Shown: positions 1 to 8,437, numbered from the stretch's first letter. The stretch is DNA of 29,102 bases from Bacteroidales bacterium (GCA_004553095.1 SFMJ01000003.1:1-29102); one strand, 5' to 3'. The notes: generated by a model not told the origin, from the letters alone. Program-made: numbers and translations.

Positions 1-1
1 C

Positions 2-442
2 AAGTTAAAAGTATCTCTCAATCCGGGCTTGGATTATACCAAATTTTATGGTGAGTATAAACGAGACAAAGCCTCCTTCCGCATTAATGCCAAAGTATCG
101 TATGTGTTTGGCGACTTTATGGCTCGAGTATCTTACAGGAGATCCACTCCGAAGCTATTAGGATATGATATGAGCATGACGCGATTTAATGATGATCTGG
201 ACTTCCAATTAACTTGGGGGAAAAACAACTTCTACGCATCGGTGAAGATTATGAATATTCTACACTCCTCAAAATCATATAAGGAGTACAACTCTCAGCA
301 CTATTCATACAATAAATGTGAGATTCGGTCTCCATTCCAAGCAGTTCTTAGCTTCACCTATCTTATCAGCTACGGCAAGAAGACCGACCAGAGCATCGAT
401 GCCGGCGATGTCTCAACCGGTGACTCCGGCGCACTGAAGTAA
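2..442 (+). CDS. Outer-membrane beta-barrel protein, C-terminal fragment (TonB-receptor-type)
   Basis: The reading frame is open to the left edge of the window, so only the last roughly 146 residues are present. They consist of short alternating hydrophobic/polar strands rich in Tyr and Phe (for example a segment reading VSYVFGDFMARVSYR), separated by charged turns, as in the last strands of a Bacteroidetes outer-membrane barrel of the TonB-dependent-receptor kind. The last strand (FTYLISYGKK) is followed by a soluble tail of about 20 residues rich in Asp, Gly and Ser rather than ending on an aromatic residue; such tails occur in the Bacteroidetes outer-membrane beta-barrel family. No plug domain or ligand can be judged from this fragment. 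About 180 bases separate it from the next gene. Confidence 0.7.
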   Translation, partial: KLKVSLNPGLDYTKFYGEYKRDKASFRINAKVSYVFGDFMARVSYRRSTPKLLGYDMSMTRFNDDLDFQLTWGKNNFYASVKIMNILHSSKSYKEYNSQHYSYNKCEIRSPFQAVLSFTYLISYGKKTDQSIDAGDVSTGDSGALK

Positions 443-623
443 AAGATGGATATCGTGGCGACTACTGGAAATTGGTAAAAAAACCAACTCAACCTCAGCA
501 TCGACACAAAATAACCGACCTATCCTCCGAACTACAAAATAAAAAGAGTCTTTCAGGCGTTATCTCTAAAGAGTGATGCTCCCCGGCAATCCGAACATAC
601 AGAGGGAGGCGTCATGCCTGACT

Positions 624-1559
624 ATGAACACAATAGAAAAGATAAGTTATCGTCTGATCTATGGGGCTTTATGGTGCTTATCCATTCTGCCCTTCAGGGT
701 GTTATACCTCTTATCAGACGTTATGTCATGGTTACTGCATAGTGTAGTGAGATATCGCCGAAGAGTGGTTAGAGAGAACCTTGTCAGTTCGCTGCCGGAG
801 AAAAGTTCGGAAGAGATAGCCCGAATAGAGCGCAATTTCTACACTTTCCTCACCGACTACACCTTCGAGACCATCAAGATGCTCACTATGAGCCCCGAAG
901 ATATGCACCGCCATCTGCGAGTGGTCAATCCCGAGATGGTCGACCTCGCCATAGCCGAGGGCAAGAGCGTGTCGCTGCTCTTGGGGCATTACTGTAACTG
1001 GGAATGGGTCAGTTCGCTACCCACCTACTTTGCCCCCGGCACCGTCTCTGCGCAAGTCTATCATCATCTCCACAGCCGAGTGATGGGAGAGATCTTCAAC
1101 CGGATACGCACCCGATTCGGTGCCAACAACATCGAGATGGGAGACATAATGCGCCGTCATATCGACTGGAAACGACGCGGAGTCGCCACCGTAACCGGCT
1201 ATATCGCCGACCAATGTCCCAAATTTGACATGCACCTCTTCCTCGACTTCCTCCACCACGACACCGGCGTCTACACCGGACCCGAAAGAATTTCCCGATT
1301 CCTCGATGCCGAAGTGCTCTTCTGCCACCTCAGCCGTCCCCGTCGCGGCCTCTACGAGTTGAAATTCATCCCCATCGCCCACAATCCCAAAGAGCATCCC
1401 GACTTCGAGATTACACGCAGATACTTCGCCTTGCTCGAAGACAACATCCTCGAAGCCCCTCAATATTGGCTATGGAGCCACCGCCGATGGAAGAGAACTC
1501 GCGCCGACTTCTACAACTTCTGGGGCGATAAAGCCGACAAACTTTTGTCTCATTTATAA
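624..1559 (+). CDS. LpxL/HtrB-family lysophospholipid / lipid A acyltransferase
   Basis: This is a 311-residue membrane-associated acyltransferase of the lipid A lauroyl/myristoyl transferase family, which transfers an acyl chain to lipid A precursors at the inner membrane. Visible signs are an N-terminal hydrophobic segment (about residues 8-40), a basic stretch (VVRYRRRVVRENL), the catalytic HX4E motif in GHYCNWEW (His122, Glu127) and a C-terminal WLWSHRRWK motif typical of the family. I chose ATG 624 over the in-frame ATG at 573 because the extra 17 residues are polar and family members begin close to the hydrophobic helix; a GGGAGG stretch lies 14 bases upstream. The next gene encodes an MsbA-like exporter, which supports a lipid A role. 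The exact acyl chain and position cannot be told. Confidence 0.88.
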   Translation: MNTIEKISYRLIYGALWCLSILPFRVLYLLSDVMSWLLHSVVRYRRRVVRENLVSSLPEKSSEEIARIERNFYTFLTDYTFETIKMLTMSPEDMHRHLRVVNPEMVDLAIAEGKSVSLLLGHYCNWEWVSSLPTYFAPGTVSAQVYHHLHSRVMGEIFNRIRTRFGANNIEMGDIMRRHIDWKRRGVATVTGYIADQCPKFDMHLFLDFLHHDTGVYTGPERISRFLDAEVLFCHLSRPRRGLYELKFIPIAHNPKEHPDFEITRRYFALLEDNILEAPQYWLWSHRRWKRTRADFYNFWGDKADKLLSHL

Positions 1560-1576
1560 AACTTTTACTATCTTTG
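1544..1576 (+). promoter_or_regulatory. Bacteroidetes-type promoter for the MsbA-like gene
   Basis: A -33 TTTG (1544-1547) lies 21 bases before a -7 TATCTTTG (1569-1576), matching the Bacteroidetes consensus TTTG / TAnnTTTG in both boxes and in spacing. The -33 box lies inside the last codons of the acyltransferase gene. Predicted transcription would begin near 1582, about 90 bases before the ABC transporter ATG at 1672. It is the best two-box promoter match I found in the window. Confidence 0.6.
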
Positions 1577-1671
1577 TAGTTTGGAGTCGTTGACATCTTG
1601 TCAAAGACCTCGAGACATCTCTCCATCGCATCATCTCTACCCATTCCTCGAGACAGTTAAAGAGCAGAACA

Positions 1672-3510
1672 ATGAAAGAACTTTTCTTATTCATCAAAAG
1701 ATATGCCTCCCCCTATAAGAGGGATATAGCACTCAGCATCATCTTCAACCTGCTGACTGCCTTCTTCACGCTATTCTCCTTTGCCTTTATCATCCCGATA
1801 TTGCAGATGCTGTTCGGCATGGACAGCACCATCTACACCTACATGGAATATGGTTCGGCATCGATGATGGATGTCCTGAAGAATAATTTCTACTACTACA
1901 TGTCGACACTCATCAGCGATCATGGCGCCTCCTTCACCCTCGGATTCTTGGGGATCCTTCTGGTGGTGACCTGTCTGCTGAAAGTGATGACGGCATATCT
2001 GAGCGAATTTTTCACCATCCCCTTGCAGAATGGCGTGGTGAGAGACATCCGCCGGCAGATGTATGACAAGATCGTGTCGCTCCCCATCGGGTTCTTCACC
2101 AACGAGCGGAAAGGGGACATAATGGCGCGTCTCTCGGGCGATGTTCAAGAGGTGCAAAACTCAGTGATGGCGAGTCTCTTCTCGCTTATCAAATATCCTA
2201 TCATGATCATCGCCTGCTTGGGGATGATGCTCGTGATAAGTTGGCAACTCACCCTCTTCGTCTTCATCATGCTCCCCTTCGTGGGAGGAGTGATGGGGGC
2301 TGTCGGCAAGAAACTGAAAGCCAAATCATTGGCATCGCAGAATAAATGGGGCGAAATCCTGTCGAACACCGAAGAGACCATCGGCGGCTTGCGAGTTATC
2401 AAGGCCTTCAACGCCGAGAAGATGATGGAGGGAAGATTCGGCAGGCAGACCCAAGAATTCTACCGTATCAACAACAGCGTGAGCCGCCGCACAGCCCTCG
2501 CCCACCCTATGAGCGAGTTCTTGGGCACAATCGCTGTAGCGATAATCCTTTGGTTTGGCGGCAGCCTGATCCTCTCCAACAATTCCCAGATCGATGCTGC
2601 CGAGTTCATCTACTACATGGTGATGTTCTACAGTATGATCAACCCGGCGAAAGACCTCTCGAAGACGGCATATACCGTGCGCAAGGGCATGGCAGCCAAA
2701 GAGCGTATCGACAAGATCTTGGATGCGGTGAATCCGATCTGCGATCCCGATGAAGCAAAAGACTTGCCCGGGGGTGCGAACCATAAGAGCAGTGTCACCT
2801 TCAGCCATGTTAGTTTCGGGTATAACGAAGAGCACGATGTTCTAAGCGACATCTGTCTCGAAGTGGCGCCGGGAGAGACCGTGGCGATAGTCGGACAGTC
2901 GGGATCGGGCAAATCGACACTCGTCGACCTGATACCCCGCTTCTGGGATGTGGAACGAGGAGAGGTAAAGGTTGATGGCATCAATGTCAAAGACCTGAGA
3001 GTCAAAGACCTGCGATCGCTTATGGGGAATGTCAATCAAGAGGCAATCCTCTTCAACGACACCATCTACAACAACATCGCCTTCGGCGCCGAGGGAGTAA
3101 CCAGCGAGCAGGTGGAAGATGCGGCACGCATAGCCAATGCCCATGACTTCATCATGGAGACCGAAAATGGTTACGACACCATCATCGGCGACCGGGGCTG
3201 TCGCCTCTCCGGCGGACAGCGCCAGCGCATCAGCATAGCGCGTGCCATCCTCAAAGACCCCGCCATCCTGATCCTCGACGAGGCAACCTCCGCATTAGAC
3301 ACCGAGAGCGAACGACTCGTACAGGATGCCTTGGAGCGTCTTATGAAAGATCGCACCACCATCGTTATAGCCCACCGTCTCTCCACCATCATCAATGCCG
3401 ACAAGATCTGCGTGCTCCATGAAGGGAAGATAGCCGAAATGGGCACACATCGCCAACTCATCGAACGGGGTGGCATCTACAAGCACCTCGTCGATATGCA
3501 ACAAGTATAA
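1672..3510 (+). CDS. MsbA-like ABC exporter (fused membrane and ATPase domains)
   Basis: This 612-residue half-transporter would dimerise and use ATP to flip or export a lipid substrate across the inner membrane. The N-terminal ABC transmembrane domain covers about residues 15-340 with several long hydrophobic helices. The nucleotide-binding domain follows at about 370-610: Walker A GQSGSGKST (408-416), signature LSGGQ (512-516), Walker B ILILDEAT (532-539) and H-loop AHR (His568). All catalytic residues are intact. Length and architecture match MsbA-type lipid exporters, and the preceding LpxL-like acyltransferase makes lipid A or lipooligosaccharide the likely cargo. Drug-type or glycolipid export by a close paralogue is the alternative. 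It appears to have its own promoter overlapping the end of the upstream gene. Confidence 0.88.
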   Translation: MKELFLFIKRYASPYKRDIALSIIFNLLTAFFTLFSFAFIIPILQMLFGMDSTIYTYMEYGSASMMDVLKNNFYYYMSTLISDHGASFTLGFLGILLVVTCLLKVMTAYLSEFFTIPLQNGVVRDIRRQMYDKIVSLPIGFFTNERKGDIMARLSGDVQEVQNSVMASLFSLIKYPIMIIACLGMMLVISWQLTLFVFIMLPFVGGVMGAVGKKLKAKSLASQNKWGEILSNTEETIGGLRVIKAFNAEKMMEGRFGRQTQEFYRINNSVSRRTALAHPMSEFLGTIAVAIILWFGGSLILSNNSQIDAAEFIYYMVMFYSMINPAKDLSKTAYTVRKGMAAKERIDKILDAVNPICDPDEAKDLPGGANHKSSVTFSHVSFGYNEEHDVLSDICLEVAPGETVAIVGQSGSGKSTLVDLIPRFWDVERGEVKVDGINVKDLRVKDLRSLMGNVNQEAILFNDTIYNNIAFGAEGVTSEQVEDAARIANAHDFIMETENGYDTIIGDRGCRLSGGQRQRISIARAILKDPAILILDEATSALDTESERLVQDALERLMKDRTTIVIAHRLSTIINADKICVLHEGKIAEMGTHRQLIERGGIYKHLVDMQQV

Positions 3511-3549
3511 CAAACCATCAACATATCACTCCCCTAAATCGAACGAGAT

Positions 3550-4149
3550 ATGGAAAAAGAAGAAAATAAACGAGACGAATTGACTCCCCAAGAAGAGTCG
3601 ATGTCGCAAGAATTGCAAACACCCCAAGAGAAACCGACTGTCGAAGATCCGGTTTCTCCTCAAGAGGAGGTTGCCCCTCAAGAGGAGCCCATCGCGATGC
3701 CTCCGAAATATGAAGCAGAGAAAATGTGGGCCGAGAAGCTCGGCATGAACTTTGACAGCGAAGAGGTCGAGGCGTCACAGCAAGAGATGGCAGAGCAAGA
3801 GGCAGCCGAATCGGCACAACAAGCCTCGGCAAGTGTGACACCGCCACCCTACCCCGGCACCGCCACCGGATACTACATGCCGCAAGGGATGCCGCAAGAG
3901 CAAGCCCCCGAACCGATGCCCCCCACCTACACCCTCTGGGCTATCTTAGCGACTATCTGTTGCTGTCTCCCCGCCGGCATCATCGCCCTGGTATTCAGCG
4001 CATCGGTAAGCACCAAATACTATGCTCGCGACTACGAAGGGGCACGCAAAGCCTCCGAGCGCACCGAGATGTGGATCATCGCCTCTATCGTGCTCGGCGT
4101 GATCAGCAACATCCTCTACCTTCCACTCACGATGCTGACCTCATTATGA
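3550..4149 (+). CDS. CD225/dispanin (IFITM-like) family membrane protein
   Basis: A 199-residue protein with two parts. Residues 1-125 are predicted disordered, rich in Glu, Gln and Pro, with repeated PQEE-like units. The C-terminal 75 residues fit the CD225/dispanin domain: a first membrane segment (about 128-150) carrying three consecutive cysteines (137-139) followed by PAGIIALVFS, a conserved cytosolic loop with KYYARDYEGARKAS, and a second membrane segment (about 174-196). This is the fold of eukaryotic interferon-induced transmembrane proteins, and bacterial members have no settled function. The stop codon overlaps the start of the DUF2752 gene (ATGA), implying coupled translation. The family call is secure; any antiviral or trafficking role would be speculation. 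Confidence 0.85.
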   Translation: MEKEENKRDELTPQEESMSQELQTPQEKPTVEDPVSPQEEVAPQEEPIAMPPKYEAEKMWAEKLGMNFDSEEVEASQQEMAEQEAAESAQQASASVTPPPYPGTATGYYMPQGMPQEQAPEPMPPTYTLWAILATICCCLPAGIIALVFSASVSTKYYARDYEGARKASERTEMWIIASIVLGVISNILYLPLTMLTSL

Positions 4150-4514
4150 TCTCTCGCAAATGGGGCAAGATCGGGCTTATCGTCGGAGGGCTTGTGATCC
4201 TGGCTCTCTACTTCATATTCGACCCGGCGTTGAGCCCATGGGCACCGAAGTGTATGTTTTATGCTCTGACAGGGTATGACTGTCCCGGATGTGGCAGCCA
4301 GCGTATGCTTCATGCTCTGCTCAGAGGAGACCTCGCGGCGGCATGGCATGCCAACGCATTTATCCTCTGCATCTCCCCCATACTCGTGGCGCTGACCTTC
4401 ACGGCGATCTTCCGTAAGCGATGGCCGCGACTATACCGCATTTTGAACTCCCCGCCGATGATCATCGGGCTGACGATAGCCGTAGTGGCGTGGGGAGTCC
4501 TGCGCAACATCTGA
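4146..4514 (+). CDS. DUF2752 family small membrane protein
   Basis: A 122-residue protein starting at the ATG that overlaps the preceding stop codon by four bases. It has three likely membrane segments (about residues 8-26, 70-90 and 104-119). Between the first two lies the DUF2752 signature CPGCGSQR (Cys46, Cys49, Gln52, Arg53) followed by HALLRGDLAAAWHAN, with His and Asn at the start of the second helix. The two cysteines and the histidines could bind a metal or form a disulfide, but the family's function is not known. It is translationally coupled to the CD225 gene, so the two proteins probably act together in the membrane. The longer in-frame reading starting upstream is rejected because it overlaps the CD225 gene. 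Confidence 0.87.
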   Translation: MISRKWGKIGLIVGGLVILALYFIFDPALSPWAPKCMFYALTGYDCPGCGSQRMLHALLRGDLAAAWHANAFILCISPILVALTFTAIFRKRWPRLYRILNSPPMIIGLTIAVVAWGVLRNI

Positions 4515-4561
4515 AAAGCAATCTTTATCACCGACCGACTCTATCTCTAACCGACAGAACC

Positions 4562-5095
4562 ATGCGACCCATCTTCATCATAGGCTATATGGCGAGTGGC
4601 AAGACCACCTTCGGGCGAGCCTTGGCGCGCGTCCTGGGCAGAAAATTTATCGACCTCGACTTCTATATCGAGCAGCGTTATCACGCCACAATCTCCGAAA
4701 TCTTCCGCCGAGAGGGGGAAGAGGGATTTCGGCGCAAAGAGAGTGCCATGCTTGGCGAAGTGGCTGACTTTGAGGGGGTGATAGTGGCATGCGGAGGGGG
4801 CACACCCTGCTTCAACGACAACATGGATCTGATGCTCGACCGCGGCATCACCATCTGGCTCACCGCCACCGAAGAGTGTATCGTGCGCCGGTTGATGATC
4901 AACAACTCCCGCCGCCCGCTGATGTCGGGCAAAAGCGAAGAAGAGATCCGCCAAGAGGTGAGACGAGGCTTGCAGGAGCGACTACCCCACTACCGTCGCG
5001 CCCAAATAGAGCACTCCGGCGAGCACCTCGAATCGGTCAAAGAGATAGACACCAACATCGACACCTTCCTCCGATCCACCACCATCCCACTATAA
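4562..5095 (+). CDS. aroK: Shikimate kinase
   Basis: A 177-residue cytoplasmic enzyme that phosphorylates shikimate at the 3-hydroxyl in the chorismate pathway. Walker A is GYMASGKTT (residues 8-16). Shikimate-binding residues are visible: Asp33 in IDLD, Arg57 in EGFRRKE, the GGG triplet at 78-80, and Arg140 in the ERLPHYRRA lid-following motif; the LID arginine is in NNSRRPL. Length is normal for the family. The start at ATG 4562 places Walker A eight residues from the N-terminus, as is usual. It follows DUF2752 by 47 bases. A 3-dehydroquinate synthase domain of the same pathway lies near 22.6-23.6 kb on the other strand. Confidence 0.95.
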   Translation: MRPIFIIGYMASGKTTFGRALARVLGRKFIDLDFYIEQRYHATISEIFRREGEEGFRRKESAMLGEVADFEGVIVACGGGTPCFNDNMDLMLDRGITIWLTATEECIVRRLMINNSRRPLMSGKSEEEIRQEVRRGLQERLPHYRRAQIEHSGEHLESVKEIDTNIDTFLRSTTIPL

Positions 5096-5142
5096 AATGA
5101 TACAAAAATCGCTCAAATAGGTATGATATGAGAAAAAATTTG

Positions 5143-5150
5143 TATATTTG
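5143..5150 (+). promoter_or_regulatory. Putative -7 element (TATATTTG) before the alanine-dehydrogenase-like gene
   Basis: TATATTTG fits the Bacteroidetes -7 consensus TAnnTTTG and lies about 70 bases before the ATG at 5224. No convincing TTTG -33 box occurs at the expected 19-21 base spacing, so this is a one-box match only. Confidence 0.4.
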
Positions 5151-5223
5151 CTAAAATGGGGATTTGTGCATCCTGTTTAGGGGGGCAAAACATCTCCGCC
5201 AAACCCTAATTAGCCTACAGAAT

Positions 5224-6327
5224 ATGAAAGAAACGGAAAATAATACTACGCTTGAGCCGAAGCCGGCAATGCAAGAGGTGGAGACACCCTCACGCGGGAT
5301 CCATATCGGGCTATTGAGCAATTATTCCGACACCGACGAGACTCGTTTTCTGCTTACTCCCGAGGCTTGCGGCATGCTGACATCAGCCGGGATCAAGATC
5401 ACCATGGAACATGGTGCCGGCATCGACATCAGTTTCCAGGATGAAGTATATGCCGAATATGGCGTAGAAATCGAGAGCCGCGAGAAGGCATTAAAGTGCA
5501 ACATTGTGCTCTCATATCAGCCCTTGCGTGTCAAGGATATCAAGAAGATGACCGAAGGGGCAACACTCCTCTGCATGATGGGAGATGGACTCTTCGATGA
5601 GCAGGTGATCAAGGCCTTGCTCGCCAAGAAAATCTCATGTGCCTGTCTCGACAACTTCACCTCGCATCAGGATATCGCGATATTTGCCGACATCATCGAC
5701 GAGATCGATGGTCGTGCCGCCATCATGTATGCCCAAGATGCATTGTCCTATTTGGGCGAAGGCAAGGGGGTCTTATTGGCAGGTGTGGCGGGGTTGAATC
5801 CCTGTGAAGTTCTCGTGATCGGATGTGGCACGGAGGCGATAGCGGCAGCCAATGCGGCAGCCGGCGCCGGTGCTCGTGTGGTTTTGCTCGACAATGATGT
5901 GGCGACCCTGCAAGTGTCGCGGCCCTTGTGTCATGACCGCGTGGAGTTGATCACGATCCATCCTCGAGTATTGGCGAACTTGGTGAAGAGTGCCGATGTG
6001 ATCATCACCGGACTCACCACACGCCCCTTTGAGTTTCCCAAGAGCCTCTCCTCGACCCTCAAAGATACGGTCTATGTTCTCGACCTACATGACTCCCACC
6101 CCTCGGTGTCAGTGCCCCGCACGGTGGCTATGGCACTCTCCAACCCACTGATCCACTTCTTCGAAGAGATGCTGATCAAGAATGGTTTCAACGATATGAT
6201 GGCTACGACACAGGGTGTGCAACGAGGCATGGTGACCTACGACGGCAAGCTCGTCGACAAGCTTGTGGCATCCTACCTCTCGATGCCGAGCATCGACATC
6301 CGAGTGATGCTCTCGACCTCCAATTGA
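5224..6327 (+). CDS. Alanine dehydrogenase / transhydrogenase-fold protein, probably catalytically altered
   Basis: A 367-residue protein aligned by eye along its whole length with the Bacteroidetes form of alanine dehydrogenase: an N-terminal half with ETRFLLTPEA and EHGAGI, a Rossmann domain with VLVIGCGTEA (Gly200, Gly202) ending in an NAD-selective acidic residue (VLLDND), and a C-terminus YDGKLVDKLVASYLSMPSID that mirrors the family's tail. The substrate-binding Arg of the ETR motif is kept (Arg41). The conserved Lys of the VKEP motif appears as Tyr98 (LSYQPL), and the catalytic His region reads CMMGDGL without His. I therefore doubt ordinary alanine dehydrogenase activity. ATG 5224 is preferred over an upstream TTG at 5164. 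The gene is six bases from a downstream glycosyltransferase. Confidence 0.75.
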   Translation: MKETENNTTLEPKPAMQEVETPSRGIHIGLLSNYSDTDETRFLLTPEACGMLTSAGIKITMEHGAGIDISFQDEVYAEYGVEIESREKALKCNIVLSYQPLRVKDIKKMTEGATLLCMMGDGLFDEQVIKALLAKKISCACLDNFTSHQDIAIFADIIDEIDGRAAIMYAQDALSYLGEGKGVLLAGVAGLNPCEVLVIGCGTEAIAAANAAAGAGARVVLLDNDVATLQVSRPLCHDRVELITIHPRVLANLVKSADVIITGLTTRPFEFPKSLSSTLKDTVYVLDLHDSHPSVSVPRTVAMALSNPLIHFFEEMLIKNGFNDMMATTQGVQRGMVTYDGKLVDKLVASYLSMPSIDIRVMLSTSN

Positions 6328-6333
6328 TAAAAT

Positions 6334-7428
6334 ATGTCAGATCGACCGACATTAATACACTTGATCTCGTCAAATAAATGGGGAGGTGCACAGAAATATG
6401 CATTAGATATTTGCGAGCATTATCATAAAGAGGGATGGGATGTAATGGCAATCACGCGCGATGCCAAGGTGATCGACGACTTGTTCAGGCAAGCCGGCGT
6501 GTCTTTGACACACTCACCACTGAGAGGCTTTTTCGATCCGGCATCGGTGCTGATACTTGCGCGGATATTGCGCGATGTGCCACGCGATCGCACCTACGTG
6601 CATGTGCATCGTTATCGCGATGCCTTCACCGTGTTGCTCGCCAAGCGATTGGTGAAGCGGCCCGATGTGAGGGTGATATCGACGCGTCATAAGGTTAGAC
6701 CGGGGCGCAATTCATGGCTCTTCCGTCGCATCTACGACAAGATCAATGCACATATCTTTGTGTCGAAGGCGGCTTTCGACAGTTTTCGTTCCACATGGCG
6801 TCGGCAGTTGCCGATGAGTCTGCACACGGTCCATATTCTCTTGGACAGCATCAAGCTCCCGGTGATGGAACTGCAACCCGAGCCGACCAAGGGACCAATC
6901 TTCGCCATCTATCCCGGTCCGCTCGCCAAGGGTAAGGGTCTGGAAACCATCATCGATGCGCTGACCGCGCTGAAGGGTAAAAAGATAAGGCTGCGGATCG
7001 TAGGAAATGGCAATCCCGACTATATCGACACGCTGAGGCGCAGGGCGATGGTGCGCAATGTCATGGAGATGATCGACTGGAAGGTGACCCGCGACATACC
7101 GATGGAGTTGATCATGCAGTCTCACTTCGTGGTGCTTCCTTCAGTGGAGCGAGAGGGTTTCGGACTTCCCAACATACGAGCCATGGCGTCGGCACGCCCG
7201 CAGATATGCACGCCCAATGGGGCGCAGGCGGAATATCTCACCGATGGAGAGACCGCCATCTTCGTGCCCCCGGCAGATGCCTACACCCTCGCCGAGGAGA
7301 TGCTGAGGATGGCCACGGATGCCGAATTGCGCCACACCATGGGGCAGAAAGCATACGAATATTATGCCGCCAATATGTCGTGGGAATGGTTCGTACCGAA
7401 ACTCACCGAGATATATCTCAAGGCATAA
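6334..7428 (+). CDS. GT4-type (GT-B fold) glycosyltransferase
   Basis: A 364-residue glycosyltransferase of the family 1/4 GT-B type, likely adding a sugar to a cell-surface glycan from a nucleotide sugar. The N-terminal acceptor domain begins with LIHLISSNKWGGAQKYALD, where the GGAQ loop is the usual glycine-rich motif. The C-terminal donor domain carries YPGPLAKGKGLETIIDAL, then EREGFGLPNIRAMASARP and the tail GETAIFVPPAD. The EX7E motif begins at Glu274, but its second Glu is replaced by Arg282, which is unusual. It sits six bases behind the alanine-dehydrogenase-like gene, so the two are probably cotranscribed, and GDP-L-fucose synthase follows after 67 bases. Donor and acceptor cannot be assigned. 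Confidence 0.85.
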   Translation: MSDRPTLIHLISSNKWGGAQKYALDICEHYHKEGWDVMAITRDAKVIDDLFRQAGVSLTHSPLRGFFDPASVLILARILRDVPRDRTYVHVHRYRDAFTVLLAKRLVKRPDVRVISTRHKVRPGRNSWLFRRIYDKINAHIFVSKAAFDSFRSTWRRQLPMSLHTVHILLDSIKLPVMELQPEPTKGPIFAIYPGPLAKGKGLETIIDALTALKGKKIRLRIVGNGNPDYIDTLRRRAMVRNVMEMIDWKVTRDIPMELIMQSHFVVLPSVEREGFGLPNIRAMASARPQICTPNGAQAEYLTDGETAIFVPPADAYTLAEEMLRMATDAELRHTMGQKAYEYYAANMSWEWFVPKLTEIYLKA

Positions 7429-7495
7429 AAAGATATAGTAATCAGACGATTACGAGTAAATAGATAAACGCAAACTACTAAAAAAATCTCATAAA

Positions 7496-8437
7496 GTGGA
7501 AAAGAATTCAAAGATCTATGTGGCCGGACACCGCGGCATGGTGGGCTCGGCGATAGTAAGAGAATTGCAAAGACAGGGTTACACCAACATCATCACTCGC
7601 ACCCACGCCGAGTTGGATCTGACCCGACAGGATGCTGTGGAGCGTTTCTTCGCCGAAGAGCGTCCGGAATATGTCTTCTTGGCAGCCGCCAAGGTGGGAG
7701 GCATTGAGGCAAACGACAAGTCACCCGCCGACTTTATGTATGTCAATATGACCTTGGAGATGAATGTGATCCATGCAGCCTGGCAGAATGGATGTCGCAA
7801 ATTGGAATTTTTAGGCTCATCTTGCATCTATCCCCGCATGGCACCACAGCCTATGCCGGAATCTTGCCTGCTGACCTCCGCCCTTGAGAAGACCAATGAG
7901 GCATACGCCCTCGCCAAGATTTCAGGCTTGAAATATTGCGAATATCTCAACCGTCAATATGGCACAGACTTCATCTCGGTGATGCCGACCAACCTCTATG
8001 GTCCCAACGACAACTACCACCCCACTCACTCCCACGTATTGCCGGCACTGATCCGCCGATTCCACGAAGCGAAAGTGGCGGGGCTCGAGAGTGTGACCTG
8101 CTGGGGCGATGGCTCCCCCCTCCGCGAGTTCCTCTATGTCGACGACTTGGCCAACCTCTGCGTCTTCTTGATGCAAAACTATTCGGGCAATGAGACTGTC
8201 AATGCCGGCACAGGCAAGGAACTGACCATCAAAGAATTGACAGAAATCGTGGCTCGCGTCGTGGGATATGAGGGCGAGATCGTTTGGGATACTACCAAGC
8301 CCAACGGCACACCGCGCAAACTTCTCGACGTGTCGAAAGCCACCTCACTCGGCTGGACCTATAAGACCGAACTCGAAGATGGCATCCGTCTCGCCTACGA
8401 AGACTTTCTGAACAATCCGATGCGTGCAGAAAGATAA
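7496..8437 (+). CDS. fcl: GDP-L-fucose synthase (GDP-4-keto-6-deoxymannose epimerase/reductase)
   Basis: A 313-residue extended short-chain dehydrogenase that makes GDP-L-fucose from GDP-4-keto-6-deoxy-D-mannose with NADPH. Motifs are the cofactor loop GHRGMVG (residues 11-17), the catalytic Ser-Cys region GSSCIYP (107-113) and YxxxK (Tyr137, Lys141). The length matches the family. The gene begins at GTG 7496; no in-frame ATG is found close upstream, and this start puts the glycine loop ten residues in, as is usual. No gmd partner (GDP-mannose 4,6-dehydratase) lies in the window. It stands between two glycan-related genes, supporting synthesis of fucosylated surface glycans or glycoproteins. 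Confidence 0.93.
   Translation: MEKNSKIYVAGHRGMVGSAIVRELQRQGYTNIITRTHAELDLTRQDAVERFFAEERPEYVFLAAAKVGGIEANDKSPADFMYVNMTLEMNVIHAAWQNGCRKLEFLGSSCIYPRMAPQPMPESCLLTSALEKTNEAYALAKISGLKYCEYLNRQYGTDFISVMPTNLYGPNDNYHPTHSHVLPALIRRFHEAKVAGLESVTCWGDGSPLREFLYVDDLANLCVFLMQNYSGNETVNAGTGKELTIKELTEIVARVVGYEGEIVWDTTKPNGTPRKLLDVSKATSLGWTYKTELEDGIRLAYEDFLNNPMRAER

Noticed and set aside
573..623. An upstream in-frame ATG giving 17 extra residues on the LpxL-like protein
   Set aside because: The extension is polar and not family-like; the ATG at 624 begins just before the hydrophobic helix.
3550..4514. That the CD225-DUF2752 pair is an antiviral defence system
   Set aside because: The resemblance to IFITM is at family level only; the neighbours are housekeeping and envelope genes, with no defence genes or mobile elements beside them.
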